Positions 60,557-64,000 of a stretch of DNA of 64,000 nt are shown in pieces; the stretch's first letter is position 1, and each line of letters opens with the position of its first letter. A program made the translations under genes and the position numbers. Origin of the DNA: Streptomyces sp. cf386 (GTDB taxonomy: Bacteria; Actinomycetota; Actinomycetes; Streptomycetales; Streptomycetaceae); assembly GCF_900103585.1 (NCBI RefSeq), contig NZ_FNHV01000013.1:62001-126000 (forward strand), written 5' to 3'. The notes beneath the pieces were generated by a model that saw only the letters and a list, made by a program, of their open reading frames with translations, made no database searches and was not told where the DNA came from.

Positions 60557-61000
60557 GTGCGACTCCTGCCCCGCTCCACGTCCGGCTGGACCATGGCCGT
60601 GTTCGGTGTCCTCGCCGCCGCGACGGGCGTCGTCGGGCTCATCGCCCCGGACGCCCTCCTCACCGTCATGGGCTTCACCCGTGCAGGGGACGCCCGGCGT
60701 GCGGAGGGGGATCACACACTGGTCTTCCTGACCGCGTCATCGATGGCGGCACTCAACATGGGCGTGTACTACGTACTGGCCGCCCTCTCCGACTGGCGGG
60801 CGTTCTTCCGCTGGACCGTCCCGTTCCGCCTGCTGACCTGCACGGTCTTCACCCTGGCGGTACTCGGCGGCCGTGCCCCGTCCGGCTTCCTCGGCGTGGG
60901 CCTGTGGGAGGGGCTCGGCGCGCTGGCCACGGCCGCGGCCCTCCGCCACGAGAAGCAGCGCAAGGCGCTCCCCGACGCCGAAGGGCCGGCTGCCGCCTGA
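60557..61000 (+). CDS. Four-helix membrane protein, unrecognised
   Basis: 147 residues from a GTG at 60557, with GGAGG 5 bases upstream. Four membrane helices: about 10-30 (MAVFGVLAAATGVVGLIAPD), 55-75, 85-105 and 110-130. The short cytoplasmic tail is basic then acidic. The pattern is of small conserved actinobacterial membrane proteins of unknown function. It is divergent from the ABC exporter across 271 bp. Confidence 0.65.
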   Translation: MRLLPRSTSGWTMAVFGVLAAATGVVGLIAPDALLTVMGFTRAGDARRAEGDHTLVFLTASSMAALNMGVYYVLAALSDWRAFFRWTVPFRLLTCTVFTLAVLGGRAPSGFLGVGLWEGLGALATAAALRHEKQRKALPDAEGPAAA

Positions 61001-61182
61001 GCCCGGGCGAGGTCTCATGGGAACGGCGGCGGCGGGAGGTTGGACCGACTCATCCGTACGGCGGTGAGGGCGGCCGGCGCGGCGGCGCTGCCGGAGACCG
61101 CTACCTGCGCCTATTGATCCCCGCCGCCCGCCGCCCGCCGCCTCGCCCACTGACCCCGGCCGGCCCTCGTCGACATCGGCGC

Positions 61183-62109
61183 TCACTTCAGGACCGCCTC
61201 CCAGGTGTCGACGGCGAAGTGGACGGTCAGCCCGTGCCGGGCGTAAAGGGCGGGAGCCCCCGTGGCGTTGGCGGTGTCCACGCCGAGCCCGACCGTCTCC
61301 CGTCCGCGCGCGGCGAAGGTCCCGAAGGCGTGCCGCAGCAGCAGCCCACCGAGACCTTGGCCACGGGCTTCGCGCAGCACTCCGATGCTGGGGATCCAGC
61401 CCATCGCCTCCCGGTCGTCGCGGGCAATGAGAAACCCGGCGTCTCCCAGCTCCTCGGTGCCGACGATCCACACCAGCGACCAGTCGAGCACGTCGGCGTC
61501 GACGTCCTCCTGCCACTGGTCGTAGGTACGCGACTGGAAGTCGAAGTGCTGGGCGAAGCTCGACTGGTACAGCGCATGCACCCGCGCACGATCCGCCTCG
61601 TCGACACATGCGCGCAGCCGTACGCCGGGCGGAACCTCCGGCACGACGTCCTCGGCCACGTCGAGGGGCCGGTGCAGCACGTGATAGCGCCGTACGGCGT
61701 ACCAGCCCCGCTGCTCGATCAGCCTCGTGTCGAGCGTGGGCTCCGTGTTGAGGTGCAGATGCACCACCGCCCTCGCGGCACCGTTCGCCCGGGCCTTGTC
61801 CAAGGCCCGGGCCTCCATCGCGTCCAGCAGCAGTTCCCCCGCCTGCTGGTGCTCGGGCAGCACATAGTGGTCGATGTCGACGCGCTCGCCCCCCGACTCG
61901 TCCCACAGCAGCCCGTAGGCCACCAGCCGGTCGCCGTCGAAGGCCAGCCAGGAGTCGCGATCCAGCACGATGTCGGACCGCTTCAGATCGGCCTCGACGG
62001 TGTGCAGGTCGGTCTCGGGCCGGCCGATCTCCAACCGGTCGATGTCGTTGAGCAGGTCGGTGACGGCGGCCGCGTCGGTGAGGCCGGCGGGGCGAAGGAC
62101 GTAGGTCAT
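61183..62109 (-). CDS. Two-domain GNAT-family acetyltransferase
   Basis: 308 residues from the ATG at 62109 (MTYVLRPAGLTDAAAVTDLL). Two GNAT lobes are visible. The N-terminal one is degenerate (HYVLPEHQQAGELLLDAMEA). The C-terminal one is canonical, with IPSIGVLREARGQGLGGLLL as the acetyl-CoA loop (RGQGLG) and GVDTANATGAPALYARHGL as the closing motif. This tandem layout resembles mycothiol synthase-like and other double-GNAT proteins. The substrate is not identified. No clear ribosome site is visible at this start. Confidence 0.8.
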   Translation of the reverse strand: MTYVLRPAGLTDAAAVTDLLNDIDRLEIGRPETDLHTVEADLKRSDIVLDRDSWLAFDGDRLVAYGLLWDESGGERVDIDHYVLPEHQQAGELLLDAMEARALDKARANGAARAVVHLHLNTEPTLDTRLIEQRGWYAVRRYHVLHRPLDVAEDVVPEVPPGVRLRACVDEADRARVHALYQSSFAQHFDFQSRTYDQWQEDVDADVLDWSLVWIVGTEELGDAGFLIARDDREAMGWIPSIGVLREARGQGLGGLLLRHAFGTFAARGRETVGLGVDTANATGAPALYARHGLTVHFAVDTWEAVLK

Positions 62110-62221
62110 GGGCTCAGGGTCCGGGGGAGGGGAGGACGCCTGCAACGGGTTTTCGACGGTCGCCGTACTCGTTGGGGTACTGACGAACCGCGCAGGCCAC
62201 AGGGCCGTCCTTCAAGGCATC

Positions 62222-63031
62222 ATGCTCACCACCATCAACACCGGCCCCCTGGCCTCCTCGGTTCGTCACCTGCTCGACTTCGCCTGGACGCAGACCCGGT
62301 CCTGCGCCTTCGCCATCGCCCTGCTCTCCGGCGTGGCCGCGTCCACCCTGCTGCCCGGCCTCCCCGTGGCCCGCTACGACCTGCTCGTCGCCTACGGCGT
62401 GCTGCTCAGCCTGCTGTTCTGGCTGCGCGGCTGGGAGAACGGCCGGGACATCGCCGTGATCGCCCTCTGCCATGTCATCGGCCTGGCCTTCGAGCTGGTG
62501 AAGGTGTCCCTCGGTTCGTGGAGCTACCCGGAACCCGCCGTGCTGAAGTTCGCGGGCGTCCCGCTGTACGGAGGGTTCCTCTACGCGGCCGTCGGCAGCT
62601 ACGTCTGCCGTGCCTGGCGCCTGTTCGACCTGGAGCTGGTCCGCTACCGGCCGCGTACGACGGCGGTCGTGGCCGCGGCGATCTACGTCAACTTCTTCAG
62701 CCACCACTGGCTGCCCGACATGCGCTGGCTCCTGGCCGGCCTGCTCCTGGCCGTCACCGCGGGCACCTCGGTGCGCTACACGGTCCGCGGGGTCCGCCGC
62801 CGGATGCCGCTGGCGCTGTCGTTCGTCCTGATCGGCTTCTTCCTCTGGGTCGCGGAGAACCTCGCCACCTACCTGGGCGCCTGGCGCTACCCCTACCAGC
62901 TGCACGGCTGGGAGCCCGTGGGAGTGGAGAAGTTCGGCGCCTGGTCCCTGCTGATCAGCGTCACCTTCGTCCTGGCAGCGGTGACCCGTCAGCGCCGCCA
63001 CCCTGACGCCGACCGGCCGGGGGCACCGTAG
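62222..63031 (+). CDS. DUF817-family membrane protein
   Basis: 269 residues from the ATG at 62222. It has about seven membrane helices and the DUF817 landmarks: VIGLAFELVKVSLGSWSYPEP, GVPLYGGFLYAAVGSYVCRAW and ENLATYLGAWRYPYQLHGWEPV. The family is widespread in bacteria and of unknown function; some members lie beside envelope genes. It converges on the ABM monooxygenase gene. Confidence 0.85.
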   Translation: MLTTINTGPLASSVRHLLDFAWTQTRSCAFAIALLSGVAASTLLPGLPVARYDLLVAYGVLLSLLFWLRGWENGRDIAVIALCHVIGLAFELVKVSLGSWSYPEPAVLKFAGVPLYGGFLYAAVGSYVCRAWRLFDLELVRYRPRTTAVVAAAIYVNFFSHHWLPDMRWLLAGLLLAVTAGTSVRYTVRGVRRRMPLALSFVLIGFFLWVAENLATYLGAWRYPYQLHGWEPVGVEKFGAWSLLISVTFVLAAVTRQRRHPDADRPGAP

Positions 63032-63051
63032 GCACCCCCGGCCGGTAACCG

Positions 63052-63381
63052 CTACTTGCTCGTCGGCGCCGCCTGCTGCACGACCTCGAAGGACCACAGC
63101 GTGGACCCGCTGGCCGCCGGCTTGGGGCGTTCGGCGTTCTCCGCGCCGCCGCCCTGGTGGGCCGCCTTCATCGGTCCCTCCATCCAGGCCTGGAAGGACT
63201 CCTCGTCACGCCAGCGCGTGTAGACGAGGTACTGGTCGGTGCCGTCGACCGGCCGCAGGAGTTCGAACCACTCGAACCCGTCGGAGCTCTCCACGGCGTG
63301 CGCACGCGAGGCGAACCGCTTCTCGAGCGTCTCGCGCTGCTCGGCGGGGACGGTCAGTACGTTGATCTTGACTACGCTCAT
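63052..63381 (-). CDS. Antibiotic biosynthesis monooxygenase (ABM)-domain protein
   Basis: A 109-residue dimeric ferredoxin-like protein. The ABM signature is present: VVKINVLTVPAEQRETLEKRF, then GFEWFELLRPVDGTDQYLVYTRWRDEESFQAWM. Members are small cofactor-free or heme-degrading (HmoA/IsdG-like) monooxygenases. The substrate is not readable. AGGATGAGG precedes the ATG at 63381. It is a single-gene unit convergent with the DUF817 gene. Confidence 0.85.
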   Translation of the reverse strand: MSVVKINVLTVPAEQRETLEKRFASRAHAVESSDGFEWFELLRPVDGTDQYLVYTRWRDEESFQAWMEGPMKAAHQGGGAENAERPKPAASGSTLWSFEVVQQAAPTSK

Positions 63382-63458
63382 GGTCCTCATCCTGCCGCAC
63401 GCCTTCGGGCAGCCGGACAGCGACTCGGCCCGCACGGGTCCGATGCCGCGCCGCGAGT

Positions 63459-63482
63459 GGCGCCCCCGTCGCCGGGGGCGCC
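63459..63482 (-). terminator. Hairpin terminator for the protease gene
   Basis: GGCGCCCCC (63459-63467) pairs perfectly with GGGGGCGCC (63474-63482) around 6 bases, starting 6 bp beyond the protease stop on the minus strand. Confidence 0.75.
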
Positions 63483-63488
63483 GCCCGA

Positions 63489-64000
63489 TCAGGCCGTGTG
63501 CAGGGTCAGCCCGTAGCGGTTGAGGATCTCGTTGATCGGCTGGAACCAGGTCTCCCCGCCGCCGGAGCAGTTGCCCCAGCCGCCCGAGGTGACCCCCTGT
63601 GCCTGGTCACCGCTGATGAAGGAGCCGCCGGAGTCGCCGGGTTCGGCGCAGACGCTGGTCTTGGTCATCTGGTGCACCGCGCCCTGGCTGTAGTTGACCG
63701 TCTCGTTCTTGGCCAGCACCCTTCCGCAGTGCCAGTGCGTAGTGGAGCCGGAGCGGCATATGGAGCTGCCGACGGGCGCCTCGCCCGAGCCGCGCACGAG
63801 CTGGTCCGGGACCGTGCCCCAGCCGAGGACCACCGGCACGGTCCACCAGCCGCTGCCGACACTCACCCAGGCGTAGTCGTCGCCCGGGAACGAGGAGCCC
63901 TGGAACGAACCGACGTAGCTGCCGTCCCAGCCCCTGACCCCGGCGCCCGCCTGGCCGCAGTGGCCCGCCGTGACGAACCCGCCGTGCACGGAGAAGCCTA
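63489..64000 (-). CDS. Streptogrisin-like S1 serine protease, 5'-truncated by window edge
   Basis: The frame is open past base 64000 (GFSVHGGFVTAGHC), so only the C-terminal part of the mature protease is seen, about 170 residues. The full catalytic triad is present: His in VTAGHCG, Asp in GDDYAWV and Ser in EPGDSGGSF. The disulfide cysteines of the alpha-lytic/streptogrisin group are also present (ICRSGSTTHWHCG, VCAEPG, GNCSGGG). It ends LNRYGLTLHTA with no chitin-binding tail, so it is like SprA/SprB/SprD rather than SprC. The missing part should hold the signal and pro-domain. It is secreted and self-cleaving by analogy. Confidence 0.9.
   Translation of the reverse strand, partial: GFSVHGGFVTAGHCGQAGAGVRGWDGSYVGSFQGSSFPGDDYAWVSVGSGWWTVPVVLGWGTVPDQLVRGSGEAPVGSSICRSGSTTHWHCGRVLAKNETVNYSQGAVHQMTKTSVCAEPGDSGGSFISGDQAQGVTSGGWGNCSGGGETWFQPINEILNRYGLTLHTA

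Noticed and set aside
60271..63006. A 911-codon plus-strand open frame
   Set aside because: Composition is Arg/Gly/Pro-rich and it overlaps four better-supported genes in other frames.

Overview
The window is about 72% GC by eye, with strong G/C third-position bias, GTG and ATG starts, GGAGG ribosome sites, Tat-exported hydrolases, rare TTA codons and many SpoIIE-type phosphatases. This is typical Streptomyces chromosome, probably an arm or sub-arm region. I saw no rRNA, tRNA, CRISPR array, integrase or insertion sequence. Both edges cut genes: an unrecognised protein at the left and a streptogrisin-like protease at the right.

Layout. 1-8.4 kb: an unrecognised protein, a small P-loop kinase pair, a membrane glycosyltransferase plus flippase-like pair, a stand-alone proteasome beta subunit paralogue, and an amino-acid permease with a helical partner. 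8.7-21.2 kb: general metabolism and regulation (SthA transhydrogenase, sulfite-oxidase-family enzyme, secreted GH64 glucanase under a perfect LacI-type palindrome, GNAT proteins, AraC/SDR pair, Gfo/Idh/MocA and aldo-keto reductases, ABC exporter). 21.5-33.3 kb: a translationally coupled operon of an MFS exporter, a KS-AT-ACP polyketide synthase and a 2416-residue protein ordered aminotransferase, luciferase-like monooxygenase, C, A, PCP, C. 35.5-36.9 kb: a graspetide (ATP-grasp RiPP) precursor and ligase. 37-42 kb: small membrane and secreted proteins, iron-box FprA and a CsnR-box chitosanase. 42-60 kb: three SpoIIE phosphatases, a TPR protein, an esterase, a XylFGH-like sugar ABC system, a second sugar-binding lipoprotein coupled to a phosphatase, and an ABC exporter. 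60-64 kb: membrane proteins, GNAT, ABM monooxygenase and protease.

Most notable. The hybrid PKS-NRPS has the domain order expected for an alpha-hydroxy-beta-amino acyl unit, as in the aminopeptidase inhibitor microginin. It lacks a loading module and a thioesterase. The orphan proteasome beta subunit keeps the Thr1/Asp17/Lys33 catalytic set but carries Phe45 and Val49 in the S1 pocket. These are the two positions reported for the salinosporamide self-resistance subunit SalI. Both the PKS gene and the proteasome gene carry a TTA codon, suggesting shared bldA control. A link between them (a proteasome or peptidase inhibitor plus its resistance gene) is a testable inference. The 17 kb of unrelated genes between them argues against it.
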